Source: a bacterium | Lineage (GTDB): Bacteria > Cyanobacteriota > Vampirovibrionia > Gastranaerophilales > Gastranaerophilaceae | Length of the DNA: 39,715 nucleotides | Assembly: GCA_017467605.1 (NCBI GenBank) | Contig: JAFUSQ010000062.1 | Coordinates: 1-39,715, forward strand | Direction: 5' to 3' | Translations under genes and position numbers: made by a program | The notes under the pieces: model-generated | What the model saw: the letters and a program-made list of their open reading frames with translations, nothing else | Told to the model about the DNA's origin: nothing | The model's database searches: none | Shown here: in pieces, positions 8,167-16,135 of the stretch | Layout of the letters: each line of letters begins with the position of its first letter | Numbering within the stretch: the first letter of the stretch is position 1

Positions 8167-8446
8167 GATGGTAGAATGAATAATCCTCTGAAGCAGGATC
8201 TGTATACAAATACAATTTTCTCCAGAATCTTACAAATTTGTTTTGCTTTTTAAAAGCAACTTCATCAGGAGTATAATATTCCTGAGCAGTTGCACGAGAT
8301 TTACTTACGTTAACCATGTCACCCATTTGAGCTGAATATCCGCTATTTTTCAAAACTGCAGGATTTGTAGCTTGGTCAACTGAAATAGCTGCATTAGCCA
8401 TTGCCGGAATTGCTGCTGTTAAAGCGATTAATAATAATTTCTTCAT
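8129..8446 (-). CDS. Small secreted protein
   Basis: 105 residues from ATG 8446. This ATG is preferred over an in-frame GTG two codons upstream, because AGAGG sits 6 bases before the ATG and directly abuts the GTG. A classical signal peptide (MKKLLLIALTAAIPAMANA) is cleaved near residue 19. The mature part is small, polar and aromatic-rich, with YYTPDEVAFKKQNKFVRFW in the middle and an acidic/His end. It is the first gene of an operon with the TPR and GHL10 proteins, suggesting a joint envelope role. No family recognised. Confidence 0.75.
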   Translation of the reverse strand: MKKLLLIALTAAIPAMANAAISVDQATNPAVLKNSGYSAQMGDMVNVSKSRATAQEYYTPDEVAFKKQNKFVRFWRKLYLYTDPASEDYSFYHHDTDPVPKYTDL

Positions 8447-8471
8447 AGTCACCTCTTTTTATTTAAACAAC

Positions 8472-8500
8472 ATTATATTCATTTTTTTGAACGTGTGCAA
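8472..8500 (-). promoter_or_regulatory. Promoter of the secreted protein-TPR-GHL10 operon
   Basis: Read on the minus strand: TTGCAC (8495-8500), a 17-bp spacer and TATAAT (8472-8477). The predicted start near 8465 gives a leader of about 20 nt with AGAGG before the ATG. Confidence 0.7.
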
Positions 8501-8536
8501 TTATATTATAATTTGTTTACAAAAAGATTTCATATA

Positions 8537-9592
8537 TTATTTGTATGATTTAATAATAATTTCTTCTAACTTGTCAATAAGTTGATTTTCAGGAACTTTT
8601 GCTATTATTTCACCTTTTTTAAATACGTAGCCTTCTCCGATTCCTCCAGCTATACCAAAATCAGCATGACTTGCTTCTCCGGGTCCGTTAACAGCACAAC
8701 CCATTGTTGCTATTGTTATATTTTTATCGAAATTTTTAAATCTCGCTTCAACTTCTTTTGCCAACTTAATCAGATCAATTTGTGTTCTTCCGCAGGTCGG
8801 GCATGACACAAAATTTACCCCGTACTCACGTAAATTTAAGCTTTTTAATATTTCATAACCGGCAAAAACTTCTTCAATAGGATCTTCTGTAAGGGAAACT
8901 CTTATAGTATCACCTATACCTTCGGCAAGAAGTGTTCCCAAACCTACAGAAGATTTTATAAGCCCTCCTTTTAGCGTTCCGGCCTCTGTCACACCTAAAT
9001 GGAGCGGATAATCCACTTTTTGCGCTATAAGTCGATATGCTTCAATCGTTGTCAATACATCTGAAGATTTTAGTGAAACCTTTATCAAATCAAAATCTAA
9101 ATCCTCAAGAATTTTTATGTGCTTCATTGCACTTTCAACCATTTTTTCAGATAACGAAATTTCTTTTTCTTTTAATTCTTTTTCTAAAGACCCTGCATTC
9201 ACCCCTATTCTTATGGGAATATTTTGTTGTTTTGCCAATTTTACAACCTTTTCAACATTTTCACGTTTTCCTATATTCCCGGGGTTTAAACGTAATGCAC
9301 TTATTCCGTTATTTATACATTGAATTGCCAATCTGTAATCAAAATGAATATCAGCAATCAAAGGAACAGGGGAAAGTCTCACTATTTCTTTAATTGCTTC
9401 GGCGGCATCCTTATTTAACACTGCAAGCCTAACTAATTCACAGCCTGCATCAGTTAATTCTTTGATTTGTTTTACTGTTTGTTCAACATTTCGTGTGTCT
9501 GTATTACACATAGATTGAACGCTTATCGGATTATTATTACCAATTTTTACATTTCCGATAGAAATTTCTTTTGATTTTCGTCTTTTTATCAT
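8537..9592 (-). CDS. ispG: 4-hydroxy-3-methylbut-2-enyl diphosphate synthase IspG
   Basis: 351 residues matching the compact bacterial IspG (GcpE). The enzyme reductively opens the cyclic diphosphate MEcPP to HMBPP in the MEP isoprenoid pathway, using a [4Fe-4S] cluster. The N-terminal TIM-barrel half contains VQSMCNTDTRN, IADIHFDYRLA and ALRLNPGNIG. The C-terminal half carries the cluster ligands Cys264, Cys267 and Cys299, and Glu306 in MGCAVNGPGEA. No Shine-Dalgarno precedes the ATG; a -10 box lies six bases upstream, so the mRNA may be leaderless. It is divergent from the phosphoesterase gene and monocistronic. Confidence 0.97.
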   Translation of the reverse strand: MIKRRKSKEISIGNVKIGNNNPISVQSMCNTDTRNVEQTVKQIKELTDAGCELVRLAVLNKDAAEAIKEIVRLSPVPLIADIHFDYRLAIQCINNGISALRLNPGNIGKRENVEKVVKLAKQQNIPIRIGVNAGSLEKELKEKEISLSEKMVESAMKHIKILEDLDFDLIKVSLKSSDVLTTIEAYRLIAQKVDYPLHLGVTEAGTLKGGLIKSSVGLGTLLAEGIGDTIRVSLTEDPIEEVFAGYEILKSLNLREYGVNFVSCPTCGRTQIDLIKLAKEVEARFKNFDKNITIATMGCAVNGPGEASHADFGIAGGIGEGYVFKKGEIIAKVPENQLIDKLEEIIIKSYK

Positions 9593-9598
9593 AGAATG

Positions 9599-9607
9599 AT
9601 TTTATCA
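9599..9607 (-). promoter_or_regulatory. Extended -10 promoter of ispG
   Basis: On the minus strand TGATAAAAT forms an extended -10 (TGn plus TAAAAT). Exactly six bases separate it from the ispG ATG, which places the transcription start at or next to the start codon. No good -35 is seen. Confidence 0.5.
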
Positions 9608-9632
9608 CATAATAAAAAGAGGGAGTAAAATT

Positions 9633-10367
9633 ATGAGAATTGCCGTATTATCTGACTTACATGCTAACGTTCAGGCTTTGGAAGCCGTTATGAATGATGT
9701 GGTCAATCAAAGTTGTGAGCATGTATTTTGTCTTGGGGATATTGCACTTGCAGGTCCTCAACCTAAGGAAGTAACAGATTATGTTATGGCTCAAAATGAA
9801 TGGACGGTTATTCAAGGTAATACGGATAAAATGATTGCTCAATACGGACCGGAAGTTGTCGAATTTTTGGAAGCACAATATCCCGTTATGGCAAATGCTA
9901 TTGCTGATGATGTTTTAGCTCTTGACGATTCTCACAGGGCTTTTCTTGCAAATCTTCCTCCTATGCTTAGTCTTGATGTTGAAGGTTGTAACGTGCTTTT
10001 AGTCCATGGTTCTCCAAGAGCAAACAATGAGGACATATTACCTGAAATGCCGTTAGAAATTGTTGAGGAAATTATAGAAGGTACTACAGAAAAACTAATA
10101 CTTTGCGGACATACTCATATACCTTGCGGTTACCAAACACGCACAAATCAAACAGTTGTAAATGTCGGTTCTGTCGGCAGACCAATGACTAAAGAACCTA
10201 AAGCGTGCTATGCAATTATTGATTTTTCTCAAGGCGGATTCGAAATTCGCCACAGATTTGTACCATATGATAATAAATTAGCGGCTCAAATTATGTCACA
10301 AAGAGGGTTTGTTGGAGCTGACAGATTGGCTGATTTATTGTTAAACCCTGTTGAAAGACATATATAA
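9633..10367 (+). CDS. Calcineurin-like metallophosphoesterase
   Basis: 244 residues with all motifs of the YfcE/MJ0936-type metallophosphoesterase family in order: SDLHAN (Asp8, His10), CLGDIALAG, VIQGNTDK, LLVHGSPR, LCGHTHIP, then VNVGSVGRP. These build a dinuclear metal site that hydrolyses phosphomono- or diesters. Such small cytoplasmic members often have unknown physiological substrates. GAGGGAG lies 7 bases before the ATG. It stands alone, divergent from ispG with only 40 bases between them, so the promoters overlap. Confidence 0.85.
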   Translation: MRIAVLSDLHANVQALEAVMNDVVNQSCEHVFCLGDIALAGPQPKEVTDYVMAQNEWTVIQGNTDKMIAQYGPEVVEFLEAQYPVMANAIADDVLALDDSHRAFLANLPPMLSLDVEGCNVLLVHGSPRANNEDILPEMPLEIVEEIIEGTTEKLILCGHTHIPCGYQTRTNQTVVNVGSVGRPMTKEPKACYAIIDFSQGGFEIRHRFVPYDNKLAAQIMSQRGFVGADRLADLLLNPVERHI

Positions 10368-10387
10368 CAGCCAAAAGCCTAAATATA

Positions 10388-10418
10388 TTGACTTTTTTTG
10401 AAACATTATTATTATAAT
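10388..10418 (+). promoter_or_regulatory. Candidate promoter of the EF-hand gene
   Basis: TTGACT (10388-10393) and TATAAT (10413-10418) are separated by 19 bp, slightly long. The ATG follows 29 bases later with AAGAGGAA as ribosome-binding site. Confidence 0.5.
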
Positions 10419-10447
10419 GTTAGGTAGAAAATAAGAGGAATTATATT

Positions 10448-11005
10448 ATGGCATCTTCAGGCGCATCAATTATTTCAAATTTGACATCTAATTTATCAAA
10501 TACATATTCGTATTTGGCATCACTTTACCCTGATGAAGGTGTAACAATTAAAAATATTACAAAAGCCAGAAATGATAATACGAATTATTTAACATTAAAT
10601 CAGTCATTTGCATCATATTTGCAAAATAATTTCTCTACTCTTGACAAAGACGGAGACGGAGTAATCAGTGCAGATGAAATGAATAAAATGACAAACACTC
10701 TTTCTACTGCCGGAGTTTCTAAGGCTGAATTGACTCAATTAGCTGCATCAGGTGCTTATTCAGGCGATATGATTAATAAAATTCTTGAAAATTTTGACGA
10801 AATGGATACAAACCACGATGGTCGGGTTACAAGTGCAGAAATTTCATCTTTTTCATATTCTTGCAACAAACAAGAAAAAATTGACGAAGAAAATTACAAA
10901 AAAGCCACAGGAATATCCGTTTTTTACGGAGATGACAGTGCAAGCGAACCATCAAGCTATAGTATTTTAAGTTACAGATATAAAAATTATAATTCCAATA
11001 AATAA
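10448..11005 (+). CDS. EF-hand calcium-binding protein
   Basis: 185 residues with two canonical 12-residue EF-hand loops: DKDGDGVISADE (66-77) and DTNHDGRVTSAE (120-131). Acidic or amide residues fill positions 1, 3 and 5, Gly is at 6 and Glu at 12. The loops flank a helical linker. The Ser/Thr/Asn-rich N-terminus has no classical signal peptide, and the C-terminus is Ser/Tyr-rich. It is probably a calcium sensor or calcium-stabilised structural protein; location is unclear. It has its own promoter, is convergent with mnmE and abuts it without a gap. Confidence 0.8.
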   Translation: MASSGASIISNLTSNLSNTYSYLASLYPDEGVTIKNITKARNDNTNYLTLNQSFASYLQNNFSTLDKDGDGVISADEMNKMTNTLSTAGVSKAELTQLAASGAYSGDMINKILENFDEMDTNHDGRVTSAEISSFSYSCNKQEKIDEENYKKATGISVFYGDDSASEPSSYSILSYRYKNYNSNK

Positions 11006-12352
11006 TTATTTACCGATACAAAAATGATCAAATATATTATTTAAAATTTCATCTGTAATAACTTCACCTGTAATTTCATCAAGCGATAGCAGAGCAGATT
11101 TTACATCAATATAAATCATGTCCTGTAATTCTTCTTTTTTAGAAGCTTTTAATGCTCTTTCAAGACTTTCTTTACATTTTAAAAGGCAGGCTTGCTGACG
11201 TTTATTTGTTATAAATTCAGTATCTTCCGGTGAAAAATCACATACGATATCTTTTATTTTTACTTTTAATTCATCAATACCCCTATTTAGCACAGTAGAA
11301 ATTTTAATTGTTTCTTTATCCGTATTGATTTTATTTTCCGGAAGTAAATCTATTTTATTTGCAATTATAATATTAGGCTTATCTTTTACAAAATTATAAA
11401 TTTCTCTATCTTCATCAGTAAAACCAACACTTGAATCATATAAAAATAAAATCAAATCAGCATCATTTGCAGACTGTTTTGAATATTCAATTCCGATTTC
11501 TTCAACCTTATCAATCTCATCACAATCTCTAATTCCTGCAGTATCAATCAATGTAATCCCAACACCAAGTTCAAGATTTTCTTTAATAACATCACGTGTT
11601 GTACCTGCAATATCAGTAACAATTGCCCTATCAATATTTAGCAAAGCATTGAATAAAGAAGATTTACCAACATTTGGCCTGCCTACAATTGCAACCTTAA
11701 TCCCTTGTCTTAATATGTCGGAAGACTTTGCACAAGCCAAAATTCTGTTAATTTCAGTCAATGAATGCTCAAATTTTTCATTAAGATATGAATATTCCGG
11801 TTCTGCGACATCTTCCGGGAAATCAATTCCCGCAACAATTCTTGATGCCGTTTCAAAGATTTCTCCTTTAATTTCGTTTATTTTTGAAGCCAAAACTCCT
11901 GATAAATTTTTGGCAGATTGAATAGCGAAATTTGAAGTTTTAGCATGAATTAAATCATCAACGGCTTCTGCTTGAGATAAATCTAATTTTTTATTCAAAA
12001 AAGCTCTTTTGGTAAATTCACCGCGCTCGGCTATCCTTGCCCCGTTTTTTAATACAACATCAAGAATATTTCTAACAACATTGACCCCGCCATGGCATTG
12101 AATTTCAATAACATCTTCTCCGGTATAACTGTTTGGATTTTTGAAAGGTAAAATAACAACTTCATCAATCTTTATACCGTTATCCATAATCCAGCCGTGG
12201 CAAATTTTTCCTGCCGGGAATTCTGTTTTATTAGAAATTTTTTTAATTACATCAAAACTTCTATCTCCGGATATACGAATAACTCCGACACCACCTGTTC
12301 CAATCGGGGTAGATATTGCTGCAATTGTTTCAAATTCCTGATTTATATTCAT
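11006..12352 (-). CDS. mnmE: tRNA modification GTPase MnmE
   Basis: 448 residues from ATG 12352. With MnmG this GTPase modifies uridine 34 of certain tRNAs at C5. The N-terminal folate-binding domain begins with ETIAAISTPIGTGGVGVIRI. The G domain shows GRPNVGKSS (about 224-232), DIAGTTRD, DTAGIRD and NKID, and the protein ends in the conserved CIGK. An in-frame TTG five codons upstream is rejected because the family normally starts close to the ATIAA-type motif and because a TATAAT box overlaps that stretch. It is downstream of, but transcribed apart from, the pilin gene at 12386. Confidence 0.96.
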   Translation of the reverse strand: MNINQEFETIAAISTPIGTGGVGVIRISGDRSFDVIKKISNKTEFPAGKICHGWIMDNGIKIDEVVILPFKNPNSYTGEDVIEIQCHGGVNVVRNILDVVLKNGARIAERGEFTKRAFLNKKLDLSQAEAVDDLIHAKTSNFAIQSAKNLSGVLASKINEIKGEIFETASRIVAGIDFPEDVAEPEYSYLNEKFEHSLTEINRILACAKSSDILRQGIKVAIVGRPNVGKSSLFNALLNIDRAIVTDIAGTTRDVIKENLELGVGITLIDTAGIRDCDEIDKVEEIGIEYSKQSANDADLILFLYDSSVGFTDEDREIYNFVKDKPNIIIANKIDLLPENKINTDKETIKISTVLNRGIDELKVKIKDIVCDFSPEDTEFITNKRQQACLLKCKESLERALKASKKEELQDMIYIDVKSALLSLDEITGEVITDEILNNIFDHFCIGK

Positions 12353-12358
12353 AAGTTT

Positions 12359-12364
12359 ATTATA
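12359..12364 (-). promoter_or_regulatory. -10 box six bases before mnmE
   Basis: TATAAT on the minus strand followed by AAACTT and then ATG. The spacing puts the transcript start at the start codon, suggesting a leaderless message. No Shine-Dalgarno is present and the -35 is weak. Confidence 0.45.
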
Positions 12365-12385
12365 CAATAAATGAAATTTTAATGT

Positions 12386-13111
12386 TTACAATTTTATCGG
12401 ATAATCAGATGGAATTTTGTAGCCGTTTTTTACAATAAGAGAAGAACAAAACGCATACGGGTGCGAATATAATGCCGGATATTCTTCATTTGATATACAA
12501 TGTTGTCTAAATTCTTCATAATTAAATTCATTCCCATAAAACTTATAATCATTATACCAATTACCGTTTTTGTCTGCTCTATATGTAAGCGTAAAAACGT
12601 CACGTCCTGAAACTAATTTTGATTTTTGAGGATTTAATATTACGGCAATATCAAATTTATTTTCATTAACTGCAAAAAATTCTAAAATTGTACCATCAAG
12701 CAAACCAACCATATAATAATATCCGAGTGTTCCAATTTTTGTCGATCCGTCAGCTGAATAAACGTCAAAAAGCGTATTTTTAGGATATTTTGTAACTACT
12801 TTAAAACCCAATGAAAAATTATCCTCAAACACTTGTTTACTTGATTCCCATGAATGACCGGCTGAATTATCATGTTCATCTCCGGATTTAACAACGGAAA
12901 AATCACTGTCAGTATTAGCCTGAACCATTCTTATACCTTGCAATATAGTTGAATTTATTTTATAGAGTTTATTTTCAATTTCACGTTTGTGATAATGACT
13001 TATTATTGCAGGAATAGTTATAGCACTAACAACCCCGATAATACCGATTGTAATGAGAATTTCTGCGAGAGTAAATGCTTTATTATTTTTCTTCTTTGTA
13101 AAATGTTTCAT
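12386..13111 (-). CDS. Prepilin-like protein A
   Basis: 241 residues. A 12-residue basic leader (MKHFTKKKNNKA) precedes FTLAEILITIGIIGVVSAITIP, a type IV pilin/pseudopilin N-terminal helix with the conserved Glu at mature position 5. Predicted cleavage is A|F, with Ala rather than the usual Gly at -1. The soluble domain (about 50-241) is beta-rich and has two Cys (residues 212 and 225) that may pair. Such proteins are inserted in the membrane, cut by prepilin peptidase and assembled by type IV pilus or type II secretion machinery. A strong AAGGAGG precedes the ATG. It is head-to-head with the XRE gene at 13173. Confidence 0.85.
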   Translation of the reverse strand: MKHFTKKKNNKAFTLAEILITIGIIGVVSAITIPAIISHYHKREIENKLYKINSTILQGIRMVQANTDSDFSVVKSGDEHDNSAGHSWESSKQVFEDNFSLGFKVVTKYPKNTLFDVYSADGSTKIGTLGYYYMVGLLDGTILEFFAVNENKFDIAVILNPQKSKLVSGRDVFTLTYRADKNGNWYNDYKFYGNEFNYEEFRQHCISNEEYPALYSHPYAFCSSLIVKNGYKIPSDYPIKL

Positions 13112-13125
13112 TTTTCCTCCTTGTA

Positions 13126-13157
13126 GGTAATTCCGAACAGAATAAATTTATATTACC
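13126..13157. promoter_or_regulatory. Pilin A promoter with inverted-repeat candidate operator
   Basis: In the 61-bp region between pilin A and its HTH gene, GGTAAT (13126-13131) and ATTACC (13152-13157) form an inverted repeat with a 20-bp spacer. The right arm overlaps the minus-strand extended -10 TGGTAATAT (13150-13158). A dimeric repressor bound here could shut the pilin promoter. Confidence 0.45.
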
Positions 13158-13172
13158 ACTAGCATTAAAATT

Positions 13173-13445
13173 ATGCAAGCGGAAAATAAACAAAAACGTC
13201 AAGAATTGTTAAAAGCTATTGCTGCAACGGTAAAAGGATTAAGAAATAAAACGGGGAAATCAATAAGTTTAATATCTAATGAATTAAATGTCTCAAAGTC
13301 TATATGGTCAGATGTTGAACTTGCAAAAACAGATATTCAATTCAGTACATTTTGGCGTATTGCAGAAGCTCTTGATATTATGCCGGAAGAATTACTAAAA
13401 AAAATAAAAGAAAATTTACCTCAAAATTTCACATTTATTGAATAA
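13173..13445 (+). CDS. XRE-like HTH regulator paired with pilin A
   Basis: 90 residues. Residues about 17-75 fit an XRE/Cro-C1 helix-turn-helix: GLRNKTGKSISLISNELNVS, then the recognition helix KSIWSDVELAKTD, then FWRIAEALDIMPEEL. No effector domain. It is divergent from pilin A across 61 bp, the same geometry as three other cassettes in the window, so it probably regulates pilin A and itself. There is no Shine-Dalgarno ahead of the ATG; the sequence TTAAAATT directly precedes it, implying weak or leaderless translation. Confidence 0.8.
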   Translation: MQAENKQKRQELLKAIAATVKGLRNKTGKSISLISNELNVSKSIWSDVELAKTDIQFSTFWRIAEALDIMPEELLKKIKENLPQNFTFIE

Positions 13446-13515
13446 AAAAAAGCTATGTACTGAGGTGCATAGCTGTTGATTAGGGATATGTGTATCTTAG
13501 TCTCTAAGGAGTATA
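13443..13515 (-). ncRNA. Candidate minus-strand small RNA
   Basis: A minus-strand terminator (13444-13474) has no minus-strand gene upstream of it. Between it and a TATAAC-like box near 13523-13528 lies about 70 nt that includes the hairpin CTTAG-AGA-CTAAG (13496-13508). Together this could be a short two-hairpin RNA. The promoter is weak, and no known RNA family is recognised. Confidence 0.3.
13444..13474 (-). terminator. Minus-strand terminator hairpin
   Basis: AGCTATG (13451-13457) and CATAGCT (13468-13474) pair with a 10-nt loop. On the minus strand the stem is followed by seven Ts (As at 13444-13450 on the plus strand). The plus strand has no T tract, so it does not obviously end the HTH gene that stops at 13445. 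Confidence 0.6.
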
Positions 13516-13594
13516 TTGTTATATTAGCATATGTTTTTTTTTTGAAATCATACAAATTGATGAGATTTTTTAAATTTGAAAATTAATTTAATTC

Positions 13595-13623
13595 TTCACA
13601 TTTTGAACAATTTCTGCTATACT
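13595..13623 (+). promoter_or_regulatory. Promoter of the secreted protein at 13655
   Basis: TTCACA (13595-13600), a 17-bp spacer and an extended -10 TGCTATACT (13615-13623). The ATG follows with AGGGAGGAA as ribosome-binding site. Confidence 0.65.
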
Positions 13624-13654
13624 GTCGTTATAAATAAAGGATAGGGAGGAAGTT

Positions 13655-14143
13655 ATGAGGAAATCGTTAATTGCAACAGTTTTAACACTATTTGTTTGTT
13701 CTACATTCAGTTGTGTTTTTGCAGCAAATTATACCAAATTTTCTTCTAAATTTGTAAAAAATTTCAAAGATTGCGATAAATATGAAGAAACTACAACTTC
13801 AGAATCTGACGGAACTACTTTTACTACAAACAGACGTATTTTAGGCTGGCGTAACGGATTTTGCAAATATGAAGAAACTTTCAAAACAAACAAAAATGAA
13901 TACAAAGTAAATTGTTCATTTACAAGTGTACAGGTTGATGAGTTATATGATGCAATGAAAAGCAGATCAAAAGAGCTTGAAAAATATGAATTGGAAACAT
14001 TTGCGGAAAGTAAAGATCCAAAAACAGGAAAAACAAAATACATAAGCACAGGAACTCAAACCATTAAAGGAAACAAAGCATATATTGCTTGGGCTAAATA
14101 CCAGAATAATCCATACTTTTGCTCTCCGCAAAAAGTAAAATAA
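13655..14143 (+). CDS. Secreted protein, unknown function
   Basis: 162 residues with a clear signal peptide (MRKSLIATVLTLFVCSTFSC, cleavage near VFA|AN at residue 23). The mature domain is small, Lys/Thr/Tyr-rich, with Cys at about 38, 69, 88 and 157 that could form disulfides. The arrangement KFVKNFKDCDKYEE ... RRILGWRNGFCKYEE ... YKVNCSFT suggests a compact beta fold. Strong GGGAGGA ribosome-binding site. It is monocistronic and ends in a strong terminator. No recognised family. Confidence 0.75.
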   Translation: MRKSLIATVLTLFVCSTFSCVFAANYTKFSSKFVKNFKDCDKYEETTTSESDGTTFTTNRRILGWRNGFCKYEETFKTNKNEYKVNCSFTSVQVDELYDAMKSRSKELEKYELETFAESKDPKTGKTKYISTGTQTIKGNKAYIAWAKYQNNPYFCSPQKVK

Positions 14144-14161
14144 GAATTTTATACAATAAAG

Positions 14162-14192
14162 AAATGTCTGTGAAATTCACAGACATTTTTTA
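14162..14192. terminator. Bidirectional terminator between convergent genes
   Basis: AAATGTCTGTG (14162-14172) pairs exactly with CACAGACATTT (14178-14188), followed by more Ts on the plus strand. It ends the secreted-protein gene. On the minus strand it is also usable, though with a shorter A/T flank, for the SFTG operon. Confidence 0.8.
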
Positions 14193-14207
14193 TTGTTATC
14201 CTTTATT

Positions 14208-15014
14208 TTATTGAGCTTTGGAATTTTTACTTTCTGCAAGTTTGTTACCAATCATATTTGCAAAAGGTGTAATTAGAACCGGAGAAAGGAATCTGTATAC
14301 AGTACCGAAGATAATTAATTTCTTCAATACGCCCATACCTTTCAATTTTATTTCAAGAGGTTCATTGTCCATGTATTCTTCTACATATTTAAGGGTATTA
14401 GTTAATTTTACACCTTTTTTATCTTTTTTAGTAAAATCTTTCCAAGCTTTACCGAGTTTTTCCTCAGCTTCTTTTATAGCTTTATTATTTAGAGCATCTA
14501 TTTTCTTACCAAGTTCATGATCTCCGGTTCTGCTTTGTGCATATTTAACGGTTTGTTTTTCCCACCAGTTATCAAGACTTTGGTCGATAACAACCGAACC
14601 TAATGTAGCAAGCCCGAAAGTCAAACCTTGGTTAATTGCAAGTGTACGTTTTCTATCTTCATCAAGTTGTTTATTTCTTAAAGTTTGAGTCATATACATG
14701 CCTGAAATTATGATAGAACCAAGTATTGACATTTTATCAACAACACTATCAAGTTTATCCGATTTAGCTGCCAGTTTTTCAGCAAACCAAGAAGTATACA
14801 ATTTATCTGTATAATGTTTTTGAATAAAACTTGTAAACTTATCAAATAAATTTGTAATTGGTTTCAAAAATCCTGACTTACCCGGCAGATCTGCAACCCC
14901 TGTAAATGAAGGTTGAGATATTGGCAAATTCCTTTGTTTATTATTTTTCACAAATTGATTTTGGTTATATCCATATTTAGGATTGAAATTATTTGTTTGT
15001 AAAGTTACGTTCAT
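14208..15014 (-). CDS. SFTG-motif membrane protein, unknown (second of pair)
   Basis: 268 residues. A disordered Asn/Gln-rich N-terminus contains PSFTG at about residues 35-39. Hydrophobic segments lie at about 93-107, 128-146 and 230-255, separated by charged helical stretches with ELGKKIDAL (about 166-174). The SFTG-type motif after a polar N-terminus is shared with the upstream neighbour and recalls lineage-specific families of gut Melainabacteria (from memory, not searched). Its ATG overlaps the neighbour's stop (TAATG), so translation is coupled. Function unknown. Confidence 0.75.
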   Translation of the reverse strand: MNVTLQTNNFNPKYGYNQNQFVKNNKQRNLPISQPSFTGVADLPGKSGFLKPITNLFDKFTSFIQKHYTDKLYTSWFAEKLAAKSDKLDSVVDKMSILGSIIISGMYMTQTLRNKQLDEDRKRTLAINQGLTFGLATLGSVVIDQSLDNWWEKQTVKYAQSRTGDHELGKKIDALNNKAIKEAEEKLGKAWKDFTKKDKKGVKLTNTLKYVEEYMDNEPLEIKLKGMGVLKKLIIFGTVYRFLSPVLITPFANMIGNKLAESKNSKAQ

Positions 15015-15970
15015 TATTTCAACCCTCCTGCAAATTTACTGATTTCCGGTTTTTCAACTATTGACGAAGTCATTGATACCTGAGCCGGGTTTTGAACAGA
15101 AGCTTGTTCAACTTTTTTCTTCTTTTCTAATCCAAAACCGTATTTAAGAATTGGCGGAATCAATGCAACAGTGAGCATTGCTTTTGCGATTCCAAATATG
15201 AATACATCAGGAGCCATATCAAGAGCTTTTGTAGTCATCTTGAAAGCGTGAGATTGTTCAAGTTTTGTCAAATTTTCTACTTTGTAAATCTGTTTGAATT
15301 TTTTGAACAATTCGACATTTTCAAGATCCTTCAAATCGCTTACATGGTATTTTTCTTTAATTTTATCAATCAATTCGGCAGTTGTATTAACATTAAATTT
15401 TTCTCTCAGTTTTTTAATTTTTCTTGCAAGTTTTTTTGCTTCCTTTTTGTTTTCCATTGTTGATAAATCTCTTTCCAAGAAAGGAGCTGTTGCAACTTCT
15501 GAGACATTTTGTTTAGATTTTTCAACGGCTTGACCTAAAGGATACATAACAATACTTGAGAAACCAAAACCGATAACCCCTGATGCTATTGCGTGTCCTG
15601 AAGCATACATTTTGTCTTCTTTATCTTTCTTGCCCGGCAATGACATAATTGCCGCAGGTCTGAATACGGAAGCCAAAACTAATGCCACTAAGTTTTGAGC
15701 GATAACTGTATGTTTTTCACATAACTTTAAGATTTTATCAAACCAGTTATCTTTAACAACATCGGCAGCTACATCTGCCAAATCCTGAGAAATACTTGCG
15801 GCAGCTCGGTTTATACCCGTAAAGCTGCCGCCATAATATCCTCTATTTACACTTTTTCCTTCTGCGCACAAGAGCTCACTCTGCTGTTTATACTCAAGCA
15901 CATTCCTGCTCTTATGCTTGAATTTAGCCGATGAGCCGGTGGGATAATTCTTAATTGAGTCTATATTCAT
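15014..15970 (-). CDS. SFTG-motif membrane protein, unknown (first of pair)
   Basis: 318 residues. A polar N-terminus with GGSFTGINRAA around 48-58 precedes hydrophobic segments at about 90-112, 127-148 and 256-280. Between the last two lies a highly charged helical insert (about 172-245, for example KKLARKIKKLREKF) that probably forms a coiled coil. The first two membrane segments and the intervening KKDKEDKMYASG loop align in layout with the downstream gene (RNKQLDEDRKRT loop), suggesting divergent paralogues. The genes overlap by one base. No characterised family. Confidence 0.75.
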   Translation of the reverse strand: MNIDSIKNYPTGSSAKFKHKSRNVLEYKQQSELLCAEGKSVNRGYYGGSFTGINRAAASISQDLADVAADVVKDNWFDKILKLCEKHTVIAQNLVALVLASVFRPAAIMSLPGKKDKEDKMYASGHAIASGVIGFGFSSIVMYPLGQAVEKSKQNVSEVATAPFLERDLSTMENKKEAKKLARKIKKLREKFNVNTTAELIDKIKEKYHVSDLKDLENVELFKKFKQIYKVENLTKLEQSHAFKMTTKALDMAPDVFIFGIAKAMLTVALIPPILKYGFGLEKKKKVEQASVQNPAQVSMTSSIVEKPEISKFAGGLK

Positions 15971-16080
15971 TTCACACCACTTAATAATTAACTGCTATAC
16001 ACTAATTCTAAATCAAAGAAAAAAAATTTTTGTTAGTAGTTTACAAAAATGTTACAATTAGAGTTAAATATAGTTATACC

Positions 16081-16109
16081 TTGAAATTCTCCAATATTTA
16101 TATTAATAT
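16081..16109 (+). promoter_or_regulatory. Promoter of the HEAT-queC-DUF366-SPOR operon
   Basis: TTGAAA (16081-16086), a 17-bp spacer and TAATAT (16104-16109). The coding start follows after AAGAGG (16122-16127). Confidence 0.6.
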
Positions 16110-16135
16110 ACCCTTAAAAATAAGAGGTATGAGAG

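Noticed and set aside
8447-8452. GTG start two codons upstream for the secreted protein
   Set aside because: The ribosome-binding site abuts the GTG; the ATG has proper spacing and starts the signal peptide.
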